A stretch of DNA of 64,000 bases from an uncultured bacterium (lineage in GTDB: Bacteria; Cyanobacteriota; Vampirovibrionia; Gastranaerophilales; Gastranaerophilaceae). The notes under the pieces are model-generated. The model worked only from the letters and a program-made list of their open reading frames with translations. It was not told the DNA's origin and ran no database searches. The translations under genes and the position numbers were made by a program. Positions 23,012 through 33,080 of this stretch are shown here, one piece after another. Location: the NCBI GenBank assembly GCA_958366705.1, contig CATXCB010000011.1, positions 1 through 64,000 on the forward strand. The letters are read 5' to 3'. Numbering within the stretch: the stretch's first letter is position 1; each line of letters starts with the position of its first letter.

Positions 23012-24199
23012 CTATTTACTGATTTTATCAGAGATGGCTTCGGTAACTGGGGTTGTATTTAGTCTAAAGCCAAATGTACAAATTCCGTCATCAGCACTGT
23101 TTGCAAATACTTCTCCTTTATGCATTTCTATTATTTGTTTTGTTAAATACAATCCAAGACCTGTGCTTGCACTATTAAAGTGAGACATTGATGTTGAATT
23201 GAACCTGTCAAAAATTGTCGAAAGTTCTTTGTTTGTAATTTTTTTACTTTTATTTTTTATTGCAAATTCAAGTGTATTATTGCAATGTTTTAGTTCTACG
23301 TGAATATTTGTTCCTGCAAATCCATATTGTATAGCATTTGAAAGAATATTAGAAATGACTCTTTTTAGTTGTAATTTATCTACAGTAACATAACAGTTTT
23401 GAGCTTTATGGGAGAATATAATATTTTGCTTTTTGGCTTCTGCTAATCTTTCAAGTTCTTTGCAGATGTTTGTAATAAGTTCAATGATATCAATATTTTC
23501 AAGTTTTAAGTTTATTTTGCCATTGTCAAATTTGTATGTATCTAGTATTGTGTTGATTAAATCAGCTAAATATTTACAAGAATTTTTTGTAAGCGCAATC
23601 ATTTCTTTTTGTTGGGATGTTAACGGACCAAATTCTTCATTTGCAAGAAGATTTAGAATATTTATTTGTGCAAATGTCGGGCTTTTTAAATCATGTGCCA
23701 GAGTGGCAATGAATGATTCTTTTATTGCTTCGGTTTCTTTTTCTTTATCAATTTTGTTCAATAGCACAAAATATCCGGATAAATTATTATGCCCGTTGTA
23801 AATAGGATGTTTTGAGAGTCGGTAGTGATGTTTACCATCCTGATTAAACGCAAGTTGGGTTTCTAAATCTGTGCTAATATTATTTTTAAGAACTTCATTA
23901 TCGGTGTTTTTAATTATATGATCTATATCTTTTGGATAAATATTATTTACATTAGCGCACTTAAGAGTATTAATATTAACCCCTGTGGCAGCAGAGAATG
24001 TTTTATTTGCAAATAATATATTCCCTTTAGTATCTTTCATGTAAATTCCCAGCGGGAAGTCATTTATTAAATAATTCATATAGATATCTCTATTTTTAAA
24101 TTTCTGGAGATATCTGTATTGCAAAATCAAGGAAATTACTAGTATAAAAATTGTCGAAATTATAAGAAAATTCATATTATCATTAACCTTTTTTATCAT
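23012..24199 (-). CDS. PAS-domain sensor histidine kinase (orphan)
   Basis: The 395-residue protein has one N-terminal membrane helix (about 10-28) and a PAS domain (about 40-150; GIYMKDTKGNILFANKTF). A HisKA dimerisation domain carries the phospho-acceptor His in LAHDLKSP. An ATPase domain shows the N box (ILSNAIQYGF) and a G box (STGLGLYLTKQIIEMHKGE). It would autophosphorylate and pass phosphate to a response regulator. None is encoded nearby, so the partner is unknown. With no sizeable periplasmic loop it probably senses a cytoplasmic or membrane signal through PAS. Confidence 0.9.
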   Translation of the reverse strand: MIKKVNDNMNFLIISTIFILVISLILQYRYLQKFKNRDIYMNYLINDFPLGIYMKDTKGNILFANKTFSAATGVNINTLKCANVNNIYPKDIDHIIKNTDNEVLKNNISTDLETQLAFNQDGKHHYRLSKHPIYNGHNNLSGYFVLLNKIDKEKETEAIKESFIATLAHDLKSPTFAQINILNLLANEEFGPLTSQQKEMIALTKNSCKYLADLINTILDTYKFDNGKINLKLENIDIIELITNICKELERLAEAKKQNIIFSHKAQNCYVTVDKLQLKRVISNILSNAIQYGFAGTNIHVELKHCNNTLEFAIKNKSKKITNKELSTIFDRFNSTSMSHFNSASTGLGLYLTKQIIEMHKGEVFANSADDGICTFGFRLNTTPVTEAISDKISK

Positions 24200-24310
24200 A
24201 GTATATGCTTAAGTATTTAATATTACCCGGTTGGATATATTTTATGTAAAAAAATATTAAATCTATTAAAAATAATGTAAATTAATATATTCAGGCGTTT
24301 TTATAGATGC

Positions 24311-24976
24311 ATGATGATAAATAATTATGTATATTTACAGCCAAAATGTTCGGTGACTGCATCTAATAAAAATGAATGCGTTAGTTTTACCGGTAATCCT
24401 TGCGTAGAAACCTTGAAATACACAAATATTGGGAGTTGTTTAGAAGGTTTTATTGGAAAAGTTCGATTAAGAAAGGCTGAAAACGGCGGGGAATATTTTG
24501 CCGATGTTTTTAAGCGTCATATAGGGCATAATGCAGAAAATTATTCAATAAAAAACGAAGCCGGTCAGATATTGGGTGAAATTGATATTTTTATTCGGAA
24601 ATATCTTCCTGGAAGTTATGATTCATTTACATATAAAGATGATCCAAGTCACGTATTTGTAGATAATCTTAGAAATTATTCAAATCCGAAATCTCCATAC
24701 TACAGGCAAGGACTTGAATATATGAAAGATATCGGTACCCGTTTGCTTCAAATTGCGCAGAGACGCAGTGATGAGGCACAATGCGTCGGAAATATAAAAC
24801 TGATTTCTAAAGGCGAATCGAAAGACTGGTATAAGAATGTAATAGGTATGGTTGAAGAATTTCCACCGGTTCAAAATAACGGTTTCAAATTTAGATTTCA
24901 AATAAATAATCCTAATGCAATGATATTACCGCCCCATAGCAAAGAACCTTTATCAAGATTGCAGGGCGGGTTATAA
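24311..24976 (+). CDS. Lineage-specific protein with SFTGNP tag and possible GNAT fold
   Basis: The 221-residue protein has the segment ECVSFTGNP at about residues 22-30, a tag also seen in other proteins of this window. From about 120 the run GLEYMKDIGTRLLQIAQRRS, then GNIKLISKGESKDWYKNVIG, resembles the acetyl-CoA-binding and C-terminal parts of GNAT acetyltransferases. The C-terminus ends PPHSKEPLSRLQGGL. The GNAT idea is inference. It converges with the 110-residue membrane protein, whose stop lies 6 bases away on the other strand. Confidence 0.6.
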   Translation: MMINNYVYLQPKCSVTASNKNECVSFTGNPCVETLKYTNIGSCLEGFIGKVRLRKAENGGEYFADVFKRHIGHNAENYSIKNEAGQILGEIDIFIRKYLPGSYDSFTYKDDPSHVFVDNLRNYSNPKSPYYRQGLEYMKDIGTRLLQIAQRRSDEAQCVGNIKLISKGESKDWYKNVIGMVEEFPPVQNNGFKFRFQINNPNAMILPPHSKEPLSRLQGGL

Positions 24977-24982
24977 AATTTT

Positions 24983-25315
24983 TTAATCTTTTGATTGAGC
25001 GACACCTTTAGTATCTTTAATTATGAACGGACGTACAAATGCCCATGTTCCATATATGGAAGTTAGTATGCCTGTTATATTTAATGGTTTTGATATTTTA
25101 GGGTGTTTGTTCAGAATAGAACCAAGCGTGATTAGTGAGGTTCCTGTCATTATTCCAAGATAACCTTTGAAAATTGTTCTTGGAACGACTATAGTATCTG
25201 TCATATCTGCTGAATTTTTTGTCTTTTCATGAAGTTTTGAAAGAAAATCGTGTTTATCTGTGTGATTATTTGGCTGAGCGGATGTGAAATTAGGACTGAT
25301 ACTATTAATTTTCAT
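24983..25315 (-). CDS. Small membrane protein with tag-like N-terminus (110 residues)
   Basis: The N-terminus MKINSISPNFTSAQPN resembles the tags ending in FTG/FTA on other proteins here. After a polar stretch there are two hydrophobic segments (about 50-66, FKGYLGIMTGTSLITLG, and 77-96, LNITGILTSIYGTWAFV), probably a membrane hairpin. Function is unknown. It lies downstream of the Y-family polymerase on the same strand, about 65 bases away. Confidence 0.55.
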   Translation of the reverse strand: MKINSISPNFTSAQPNNHTDKHDFLSKLHEKTKNSADMTDTIVVPRTIFKGYLGIMTGTSLITLGSILNKHPKISKPLNITGILTSIYGTWAFVRPFIIKDTKGVAQSKD

Positions 25316-25380
25316 TGTGTGAATTTCCTTTATATATTTGTTTATTTGTTGTATTAAATGCCACTAAATTTAAAATTTTG

Positions 25381-26559
25381 CTATTTTTTTATTGTAAAAC
25401 CTGTTTGTACAATATTTTTTCCAAATTTAGCTTCTAACCTGTCAAAACATTTTGTCAGATTTTGTTTTTTACTTTCGGCAGTTTTATCAGAATATAGTGA
25501 TAATTGTTCCAGTCCTTGTTCTCCTATTTTTTCCAGAACAATGCCTGTACTTCTGTATAAAATATCAGGCTTGTAAATTTGTTGTAATAATTCTATTGCC
25601 ATATTGGAAATTTCCAGTTCAAAGTCGGTAGGTGTACACAGTTCTTGTTTTATATATGAAACTCTAAAGTCTTTTGTTTTTAGCATAACTCCGATTTGTG
25701 AACACTTTGTGTCATATTGGCGAAGTTTTCTGCAAGATGTGTGGATGTGTTTGTTAAGTTCATTTTTTATATAATTGAAATCTGTAGTGAAAATTCCAAA
25801 TGCCCTTGTATTTTGAATTGATTTTGGTATTTTTTCAGTATTTGTGACTTCTGAAATCATTTTACCTGAAAGCTCGTGGCGCATTTCTATACCATGTATC
25901 CCAATAGTTGAATCCAGCCATTTATCACTTTTTTGAATAAGTTCTTCTGCTGTTAGAACTCCGTATTGTTTCATTTTTTTTGTTAATCTTCTTCCAATCC
26001 CCCATATTTCTTCGATTTTTGTGTTTTTAAGCTCTTTTCTGATTTTTCTTTTTCCGATTAAATAAATTCCGTCAGAATGATTTTTAGCTTTATCAGATGC
26101 AAGTTTTGCCAGTGTTTTTGTCGAACTTAAACCTATAGATACAGGAATATCTGTCTTTTCAAGAATTAGTTGTCGTAAATATTTTGCAAGTTTATAGTAA
26201 TTGCGTTTATATAATCTGGTGAGTCCTGTTAAATCCACAAATGCTTCATCAATTGAGTATATTTGAGCATACGGGCTAAAATTTTTTAAAATACTCATCA
26301 CTTCTGCTGATGTCTTTTGGTAATAATCATGGTCAGCCGACAAATAAATAGCTTTTGGATATTCTTTTTTTGCCATAAAGTATGGTTCGCCCATTTTTAT
26401 TCCCATTTTTTTTGCTTGTCTGGAACGAGAGATTATGCAGCCGTCATTGTTTGAAAGAACGCATACGGCTTTCCCTTTCAAGTCAGGATTCTTTTTTTGT
26501 TCGCATGAGACAAAGAAAGAATCACAATCAACAAGTGCGATTACCTTTTGTTTTACCAT
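25381..26559 (-). CDS. umuC: Y-family DNA polymerase, UmuC type
   Basis: This translesion polymerase copies damaged DNA. The 392 residues contain the catalytic start ALVDCDSFFVSCEQ, VCVLSNNDGCIISRSRQAKK, the palm motif YSIDEAFVDL with the metal-binding Asp-Glu, and SIGLSSTKTLAKLAS. A little-finger domain follows. Near the C-terminus EQLSLY is a likely sliding-clamp-binding motif. The SNNDGC signature points to UmuC rather than DinB. No umuD-like gene is adjacent. Confidence 0.92.
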   Translation of the reverse strand: MVKQKVIALVDCDSFFVSCEQKKNPDLKGKAVCVLSNNDGCIISRSRQAKKMGIKMGEPYFMAKKEYPKAIYLSADHDYYQKTSAEVMSILKNFSPYAQIYSIDEAFVDLTGLTRLYKRNYYKLAKYLRQLILEKTDIPVSIGLSSTKTLAKLASDKAKNHSDGIYLIGKRKIRKELKNTKIEEIWGIGRRLTKKMKQYGVLTAEELIQKSDKWLDSTIGIHGIEMRHELSGKMISEVTNTEKIPKSIQNTRAFGIFTTDFNYIKNELNKHIHTSCRKLRQYDTKCSQIGVMLKTKDFRVSYIKQELCTPTDFELEISNMAIELLQQIYKPDILYRSTGIVLEKIGEQGLEQLSLYSDKTAESKKQNLTKCFDRLEAKFGKNIVQTGFTIKK

Positions 26560-26694
26560 AATATTAGTATTCTATATTTTTGGATATTAGTCAATGAAAT
26601 CTTATTTGTAATAAAACTACAAATATTAGCAAAAAATATCTTGATGTTTTTTTACACATAGTATATTATTAAACTCGAAAGCAGGTAGAATTTT

Positions 26695-27876
26695 ATGAAT
26701 ACAAAAGTAGAAAGATATATGTTTCCACAAAAGTCTCAATTAGTATCTATTCGAATTTTGGATATAACCAAAGAGCTTCCCGATTTGAAAAATATATCTG
26801 AATCAAAGTCAATTGTTATTGGTAAATGGCTGGCAGAGTGGATAAAAGAAGATTTGAATCAGGGGAAAATAAAAATTAATAACCTGCTTCCATCAAAGGC
26901 AGAGTTCGCATATCATCTTGGTGTCAGTATAGGAACAATCCAAAATTCATTTAGATATCTTGAAGATTTGGGGTTTGTAGAATCAAAGCAGTGTATTGGA
27001 ACTCTGGTGAGGGATCCGGAAAAACGCACAGCTTCATTTAGAAAACTTACTTCAAAACGCGAAATTGCAGTTGAAGCTATAAAACGATATCTATTAACAG
27101 ATAGTTTTAAAGTTGGCGATGTTCTGCCGTCATCAAAAACAATTGCAACAATTATTGGTTATTCGCCCAATACAACAAGATTAGCTCTGGAGTATCTTTC
27201 TGCTAAAAAAATACTTGTTCACAAATTTAGAAATTCTCAGGAAACTGGCTGGGTTGTAAATTCTTTAGATTTTGAAGTTGAAGTTTCGATAGGTGGAGAG
27301 CAGAATACTAAAACTCTTGTAGATATGGTTGTAAATGATTTGGAAGATTATATTACAAAAAATTTAAGAGTTGGCGATAGAATACCTCCACATGCAACTT
27401 TAGCAAAAGGTTTAAAAGCCAGTATCAAAACAGTCCATGATGCATTAAAAATCTTAACAGATAAAGGAGTTTTGCTATCACGACGCGGCAGATATGGCAC
27501 TTCTGTTATTAAACTGCCAAACAGTGAAACTTCTTCTCAAAAACCTGAAACTTCTATATTTGCGTCAGCTCAGGATACTGCATTTTATCATTATGAAAAA
27601 ACTCAGGAACATATAAAACGTATGATAGCTCAGGATTATGAAATTGGAGATAAATTGCCGTCAATTGTTGAGCTGTCAAAAAAGCTTGATTTGAGTCCTA
27701 ATACTATTAGAAAAGCTTTTCATAATCTGGCAAAAGATGGGTACTTAGTTTTTTCAAGAGGTCGTTACGGCGGAACTTTTGTTATTGATATTCCTGAAGT
27801 TGAAGCTCAGGCATTTAAATGGCTTGCTGTTAACCCAAAATATGCTCAGGAATATAATGAAATCAATTCAAATTAA
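26695..27876 (+). CDS. Protein built from four tandem GntR-type winged helices
   Basis: The 393-residue protein repeats the GntR DNA-binding unit four times, at about residues 38-108, 121-190, 205-275 and 298-365. Each has the G..LPS or G..IPP motif, an HTH ending in T(I/V/T)R or similar, and a wing (for example IGDKLPSIVELSKKLDLSPN and SRGRYGGTFVI). No effector-binding domain (FCD, UTRA or aminotransferase) is present. Most GntR proteins have one such domain, so this is an unusual multi-headed regulator that could bind clustered or distant sites. AGCAGG lies 9 bases before the ATG. Confidence 0.85.
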   Translation: MNTKVERYMFPQKSQLVSIRILDITKELPDLKNISESKSIVIGKWLAEWIKEDLNQGKIKINNLLPSKAEFAYHLGVSIGTIQNSFRYLEDLGFVESKQCIGTLVRDPEKRTASFRKLTSKREIAVEAIKRYLLTDSFKVGDVLPSSKTIATIIGYSPNTTRLALEYLSAKKILVHKFRNSQETGWVVNSLDFEVEVSIGGEQNTKTLVDMVVNDLEDYITKNLRVGDRIPPHATLAKGLKASIKTVHDALKILTDKGVLLSRRGRYGTSVIKLPNSETSSQKPETSIFASAQDTAFYHYEKTQEHIKRMIAQDYEIGDKLPSIVELSKKLDLSPNTIRKAFHNLAKDGYLVFSRGRYGGTFVIDIPEVEAQAFKWLAVNPKYAQEYNEINSN

Positions 27877-27890
27877 CCATGTAATTTGCA

Positions 27891-28550
27891 CTATGGTTTT
27901 TTAGGAAAGCCTGCCTTTTCAAGATTTGGAAGTTTCCCGTAGGTCAATACATAGGCAGTAGGACTTTTTTCATCTGGTTTACAAGAGTTTTTAGCTCTAT
28001 AGCTGCACAATCCGTTGTAGAATGTAGGTGAAGCCCAAGGGTGTATACTATAATAAGGGATGACTCCAGGGTAATCGCCGACACTGGAAATTGGAAAGGT
28101 ATCTTTACCAACTCTATTTGGTCTAGCCTTTCCGTTGGTGTCAATTACAATATTTAAAGTTTCACTGTTGTTAAAAGCATTCATTCTAGAGATAGAAACT
28201 GTTGCTCCATTTAATAATTTATAATAGCAAACTCCTGAGTTATCTACTCCGCTGTATTTTTGTACAGTATATGTTGAATAAGAGGAGTAATCACCGTTAA
28301 GTGAATATGTTTTTTCTGGAAGCCAGTTTATATTAACTTTACGTCTATCTGTAGGTGTTGCGTAGCATTTTTTATCTGCGTATTTAAAGTGTTTATCTAT
28401 ATTTGATGCTATCGCTTCAATTTCTGGTGCCGGATATTTAGTAAAACATCCGCCTCCTTGACAATCTTCTGCCTCTTCCATCATTCTTACAGCACCATTA
28501 ATTATTGAGTAGCTTTGTTTGAAATTGTTAACTATCTGTTTTTCAAACAT
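27891..28550 (-). CDS. Pilin-like C-terminal domain protein without a leader
   Basis: The 219-residue protein shares features with the pilin-like protein at 43092-43820. NIVIDTNGKARPNRVGKDTF corresponds to FDTNGMEKGPNRYGYDIF there, and KQSYSIINGAVRMMEEAE looks like the segment that normally follows a pilin N-terminal helix. The prepilin leader and hydrophobic helix are missing: the ATG at 28550, with AGAGG 6 bases upstream, starts MFEKQIVNNFKQSYS. The region upstream does not encode a leader in any frame I checked. It may be a truncated gene or a cytoplasmic or minor form. Confidence 0.6.
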   Translation of the reverse strand: MFEKQIVNNFKQSYSIINGAVRMMEEAEDCQGGGCFTKYPAPEIEAIASNIDKHFKYADKKCYATPTDRRKVNINWLPEKTYSLNGDYSSYSTYTVQKYSGVDNSGVCYYKLLNGATVSISRMNAFNNSETLNIVIDTNGKARPNRVGKDTFPISSVGDYPGVIPYYSIHPWASPTFYNGLCSYRAKNSCKPDEKSPTAYVLTYGKLPNLEKAGFPKKP

Positions 28551-28707
28551 AATTCCTCTTTCTTTTATCATTATTTCCTATTAGTTTTATGTGGTAGCAA
28601 TATTATGTTATTTTATGTCAATATGTTGACACTTAGTATCATTACATTCACTTATATAAACTCTGTCAAGGTTATATAATCACAATTGTAAATAATAGTA
28701 CATATTT

Positions 28708-28737
28708 TTGACATGACATAATGTAAACTGCGATAAT
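28708..28737 (+). promoter_or_regulatory. Probable promoter of the smc operon
   Basis: TTGACA (28708-28713) and GATAAT (28732-28737) are separated by 18 bases and lie 28 bases upstream of the smc ATG. The rest of 28551-28765 is AT-rich with no gene. Confidence 0.55.
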
Positions 28738-28765
28738 GATAAAAACATTATACTTGGATTAAATT

Positions 28766-31700
28766 ATGTACATAAAACAATTAGAGATAGATAATTTTAA
28801 ATCATTTGCAAATAAATCGGATATCCCCCTGTTGAAAGGTTTTACAACAGTATCAGGTCCAAACGGTTCAGGAAAGAGTAACATTATTGATAGTGTTATG
28901 TTTGCTCTCGGGCTTCGTACCGGTAGTGCTTTGCGTATTGAAAATTTGTCTGATTTTATTACGACTTTCAACAACAAGAATGAAGCTATGGTTAAGGTTG
29001 TTTTTGGAGATGTTGACGGTGCAAATGAACTTTCTGTAGCTCGCAGAATTAAAAAGACCAATCAGGGTTATGCAAGTACATATTATTTGAACGATAAAGT
29101 TGATACATTAACTAATATTCGCTCAATTTTAGAAAAGTATAATATCACTCCTAACAGCTATAATGTTATGATGCAGGGGGATGTTAATAGTATTGTTATG
29201 TGTTCTTCAAAAGTCCGCCGCGGAATTATTGATGAAATCGCAGGTGTTGCGGATTTTGACAGACGTATAGATCAGGCTACAAACGAGCTTAAAACTGTTG
29301 AACAACGTGTTGAAGCTGCTTCTTTAATTCTTACTGAGGTTGAGAAAACTCTGGAACAATTAAAAGCAGAAAGAGAAGTTGCTCTAAAGTATAAAAAACT
29401 CCAAGAAGAAAAATCGGGGTTAGAATCTCAGATAAGTACAGTTAAATTTTTTGATTTGAGGAGAAATTTAGAGTTAGCGCATGATAATATATTGCAATCT
29501 AATAAGAAATTAAAAGAAGAGCAGATAAATAAAAAAGATTTAGACGAAAAAATTAAACTTATAAACGAAAAATATAAAGAACTCGATGCAAAATTAAAAG
29601 AGCAGGGGGAAGATGAGCGGAATAAATTAAAAGATTCGCAAAGTGATTTATCTGCTCGTATTCAAACCAAGAAAAATGCTATTGATTATTCTGATACACA
29701 GATTCAAAAGGGGTTACATTCTATAGAAAATGCGAAAAATGGTATAGAATCTTATAAGAAAAAAATTGAAGACGAAAGATTAAATATAAAACTTGCGCAT
29801 GACAAAATAGGCATAATTGAGACTCAATTAAAAGAGAAAAAAGAAGAACTATCAAAAAAACTTGCGGATATTTCAGGATTAAGTTCAACTGCAGATAAAT
29901 ATATTCAGGAACGTAATGATGTATCACGCAATTTAGATGCATTGAAAGATAAGGATAATGAGTTATTAAAAATTTCTCTACCAAAAGAAAATGAACTTAA
30001 AAATCTAAAAAAAGAAATTGAAGAAGCTAAGACTTTCATTGAAAATGCAGAAAATGCAAAAGCAAATTTTGCCGACAACAAATCTTTAAAAGAATTGCAA
30101 GTTGCAGATTTAAAAAAAGAAATGGATGAATTGAAAGAAATTCAGACAAAGACAATGAAAGATTTGGATGATGCTAAAACTGCAATTGAGGATTATGACC
30201 ATGATGTCAGAGCTGCTTATCGTAAGTTTTCGGATATGGAAGCTCAAAGACGTGCAATGTCATCTTCTGGTTCAAGTTTGCCAATCAATGCTGTTATGCA
30301 GGCAAATTTAGAAGGGGTGCATGCACCTTTAATGCAGTTAGGTACAGTTGATGAAGAGTATTCACTGGCACTTGATATTGCATTTGGCGGAAGATTATCA
30401 CATATTGTTGTAGATGATCCTCATGCGGCTTATGTTGCAATGGAACTCTTGAATTCTTCAAAGTCTGGTCGTGCAACTTTTATTCCGTTGAGTAAAATTA
30501 AAAAAGCTCCAACTAAATTACAACTGCCTAAAAATAGAGGGGTAATTGATTTTGCTATCAACCTTGTAGATTTTGATGATTTATATTTAGACGCGTTTTT
30601 CTATGCTGTTGGCGATACTCTTATTGTTGAAGACGCAGAATCGGCAGAACAACTTATGGGTAAATACCGTATGGTAACTTTAGATGGTAAACTCTATGAA
30701 AAATCATCAGCTATCACCGGAGGTTATGTAAAAAAATCAATGTTTGGTTTTGGTCAGAGTGATGATAAAGAATTAGAAAGAGCAAAAGCTAAACTTGATG
30801 AGTTACAGAAGAAATATGATACAGCCTCTGTGAGAAAAAGAGAGTTGGAAGATAAGCTTGAAAAAATTCGAATAGCTTATTCTTCTTCTTCGACGGAGTA
30901 TTCTAAAGCTAAAATTGAACTTTCAAATATGAATTCTCAATTTGAGAGCAGCCAGTCTTTACTGGAAACAAAACGTACTTTTGTTGCAGAAAACGAACCT
31001 AAAATCGAAAAACTTAATTCAGAACTTGATAAAATCGAGTTAAAACGAGTTGAATTAGCTGATAGTATTCAACAATCTCAAGACAAACTGGCAGAACTGG
31101 ATAGCTTATTGAATGATAAAGACTTAAAAGACCTGAAAGAAAAAACTCAAGGTATTGAGGATGAAATCAGACGTTTGAATACAAATCTTATGAATGTTAA
31201 TAGTGAGATTCAAGGGTTTGAAAACACAATTAAATTCAATGAACAATTAATTACTTCTAAAGAGGACGATATAAAAAATACAACAAGAAATAATGAATCT
31301 TTAGAAAAAGATAAAGAAACATATAAAGCGGAAATCATTCAATTAGAGGAACAATTAAACTCCCTATCTGATAAAATTGCAGTAATTGATGCAAAAATCG
31401 GAGAACTGGTGAAGCAGAAAGAAGAAATTCACAACAGTCTTGTTGAATTGCAGACTAATAGTGCGGTAAAGGCTTCTGAAATTGATAGAATCAATGAGCA
31501 GATTGAATCTTTCAAAGCTCGCAGACGTGAATTGGAACCTCAATTAAAAGAAGCAACTGAGATTCTTACTAATGCAGGGGTTGAAGTTGAAAAATTAGAA
31601 CCTGTGCAAATTTCTATTGATGAATTAAATGCTAAAATCCAACGTTTGGATAAACGTATGCAAGAATTAGGTGATGTTAATATGCGTGCTATCGTTTCTT

Positions 31701-32275
31701 ACGAAGAAAAAGCGGCACGAAAAGAGGAATTAGATACCCAGATAAGAACATTATCAACCGAACGACAATCAATTTTAGATAAGATGAACGGTTTTGAACA
31801 ACAGAAAAAAGAAGCGTTTATGACTACATTTACAGCCATAAACGAAAACTTTAAAGATATTTATCATCAATTATCGGAAGGGGAAGGCAGACTTATTCTG
31901 GAAAATGAAAAAGATCCGCTCTCTGCCGGCATGACAATTGAGGCAAAACCAAGAGATAAAACAACAAATAATAAACTAGGAGCATTATCCGGCGGAGAAA
32001 AAGCGTTAACTGCTCTGGCTCTTGTTTTTTCTATTCAAAAGTATCTTCCTGCACCGTTCTATGCATTGGATGAAGTTGATGCGAGTTTGGATACTATGAA
32101 TGTTGAAAGAATTGCTGATATGGTTAAAAAGCAATCTTCAGATACTCAGTTTATTGTAGTAAGCCACAGACGTCCAATGATTGAGGCTGCAAACAGAACA
32201 ATCGGTGTTACCCAGAAAGAAAAAGGTAAGACAAAAGTTACAGGTGTTAAATTAAGAGATGACGACAATGAATAA
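28766..32275 (+). CDS. smc: Chromosome partition protein SMC
   Basis: The 1169-residue ATPase has the standard SMC layout. An N-terminal Walker A (GPNGSGKSNIIDSV, about 32-45) is followed by a coiled coil and a hinge (about 500-670, with HIVVDDPHAAYVAMELL). The returning coil leads to the C-terminal signature LSGGEKALTALALVFS and Walker B FYALDEVDASLD. With ScpA and ScpB it forms the condensin ring that organises and segregates the chromosome. The three genes overlap in order, a classic operon. Length is normal. Confidence 0.96.
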   Translation: MYIKQLEIDNFKSFANKSDIPLLKGFTTVSGPNGSGKSNIIDSVMFALGLRTGSALRIENLSDFITTFNNKNEAMVKVVFGDVDGANELSVARRIKKTNQGYASTYYLNDKVDTLTNIRSILEKYNITPNSYNVMMQGDVNSIVMCSSKVRRGIIDEIAGVADFDRRIDQATNELKTVEQRVEAASLILTEVEKTLEQLKAEREVALKYKKLQEEKSGLESQISTVKFFDLRRNLELAHDNILQSNKKLKEEQINKKDLDEKIKLINEKYKELDAKLKEQGEDERNKLKDSQSDLSARIQTKKNAIDYSDTQIQKGLHSIENAKNGIESYKKKIEDERLNIKLAHDKIGIIETQLKEKKEELSKKLADISGLSSTADKYIQERNDVSRNLDALKDKDNELLKISLPKENELKNLKKEIEEAKTFIENAENAKANFADNKSLKELQVADLKKEMDELKEIQTKTMKDLDDAKTAIEDYDHDVRAAYRKFSDMEAQRRAMSSSGSSLPINAVMQANLEGVHAPLMQLGTVDEEYSLALDIAFGGRLSHIVVDDPHAAYVAMELLNSSKSGRATFIPLSKIKKAPTKLQLPKNRGVIDFAINLVDFDDLYLDAFFYAVGDTLIVEDAESAEQLMGKYRMVTLDGKLYEKSSAITGGYVKKSMFGFGQSDDKELERAKAKLDELQKKYDTASVRKRELEDKLEKIRIAYSSSSTEYSKAKIELSNMNSQFESSQSLLETKRTFVAENEPKIEKLNSELDKIELKRVELADSIQQSQDKLAELDSLLNDKDLKDLKEKTQGIEDEIRRLNTNLMNVNSEIQGFENTIKFNEQLITSKEDDIKNTTRNNESLEKDKETYKAEIIQLEEQLNSLSDKIAVIDAKIGELVKQKEEIHNSLVELQTNSAVKASEIDRINEQIESFKARRRELEPQLKEATEILTNAGVEVEKLEPVQISIDELNAKIQRLDKRMQELGDVNMRAIVSYEEKAARKEELDTQIRTLSTERQSILDKMNGFEQQKKEAFMTTFTAINENFKDIYHQLSEGEGRLILENEKDPLSAGMTIEAKPRDKTTNNKLGALSGGEKALTALALVFSIQKYLPAPFYALDEVDASLDTMNVERIADMVKKQSSDTQFIVVSHRRPMIEAANRTIGVTQKEKGKTKVTGVKLRDDDNE

Positions 32276-33080
32276 CAATCTTATAAATGCTGAAGATTTA
32301 GAATCTTCTATATATGGTAAAACTGGTGAATTTGATGCCAATGACGGGATAGGAATTCTTGTTGATATGGCAAAACAGGGCAAAATTGACCCGTGGAATA
32401 TTGATATTCTTGATGTTACAGAAAAATATCTTCAAAGAATGATTGAACTAAAATCATTAAATCTTCGTGTTGCCTCCAGAACTCTATTATTTGCATCAAT
32501 TTTGTGCAGACTTCAATCAAATGTTTTGGCAGGTTTATCTCTTGATGATTTTCAAGATGAATCCCAAGATGATGTAATTTATGATGATGACGGATTTATT
32601 GTTGAGTATCCGGAAGATCAGGAATTTATACCAACTAGCAATGTTGTTAGTTTTGATGAAGCTCTTCAAAGAAGAACAAGTATCAGGTTAAATCGAAATC
32701 GTGTTGTGACTTTGAAAGACTTGATTAAACAATTGGAATTTTATGAAAAATTAGAAAAACGTGCTTCTATGAAAAGTGCTCACGAAAGAGCTAAAAGACA
32801 CGTGAGAAACTATTCCAGATTGACTCCGGATGAAATTGTTTCAATGGCGCATGAAGAGTATATTGAAGAATCTGTTCTTAAATTAAAAGACAATTTAGAA
32901 CAAATTTTTAATAGAGTTGACAAAATAGAATTAAATGAATTGACAATGCTGGGTATGGATAAAATCAGTGCTTATCTTGCGTTATTGTTTTTGAGCCGTG
33001 ATACAGATTATGAATTGGAACAAAAAGAATTTTATTCAGATTTGTATGTAGTAAAAGGTGGTAGCCATGCAACAGCTTAA
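32268..33080 (+). CDS. scpA: Segregation and condensation protein A (kleisin)
   Basis: ScpA bridges the two SMC heads. The N-terminus has the kleisin motif GILVDMAKQGKIDPWNIDIL and LASRTLLFAS-like helices; the C-terminal winged helix ends at about residue 270. The gene overlaps the smc stop. Two ATGs are possible, 32259 and 32268; the second is chosen because AGAG lies about 9 bases before it while the first has no spacing. The acidic central part is typical. It precedes scpB with a 14-base overlap. Confidence 0.93.
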   Translation: MNNNLINAEDLESSIYGKTGEFDANDGIGILVDMAKQGKIDPWNIDILDVTEKYLQRMIELKSLNLRVASRTLLFASILCRLQSNVLAGLSLDDFQDESQDDVIYDDDGFIVEYPEDQEFIPTSNVVSFDEALQRRTSIRLNRNRVVTLKDLIKQLEFYEKLEKRASMKSAHERAKRHVRNYSRLTPDEIVSMAHEEYIEESVLKLKDNLEQIFNRVDKIELNELTMLGMDKISAYLALLFLSRDTDYELEQKEFYSDLYVVKGGSHATA

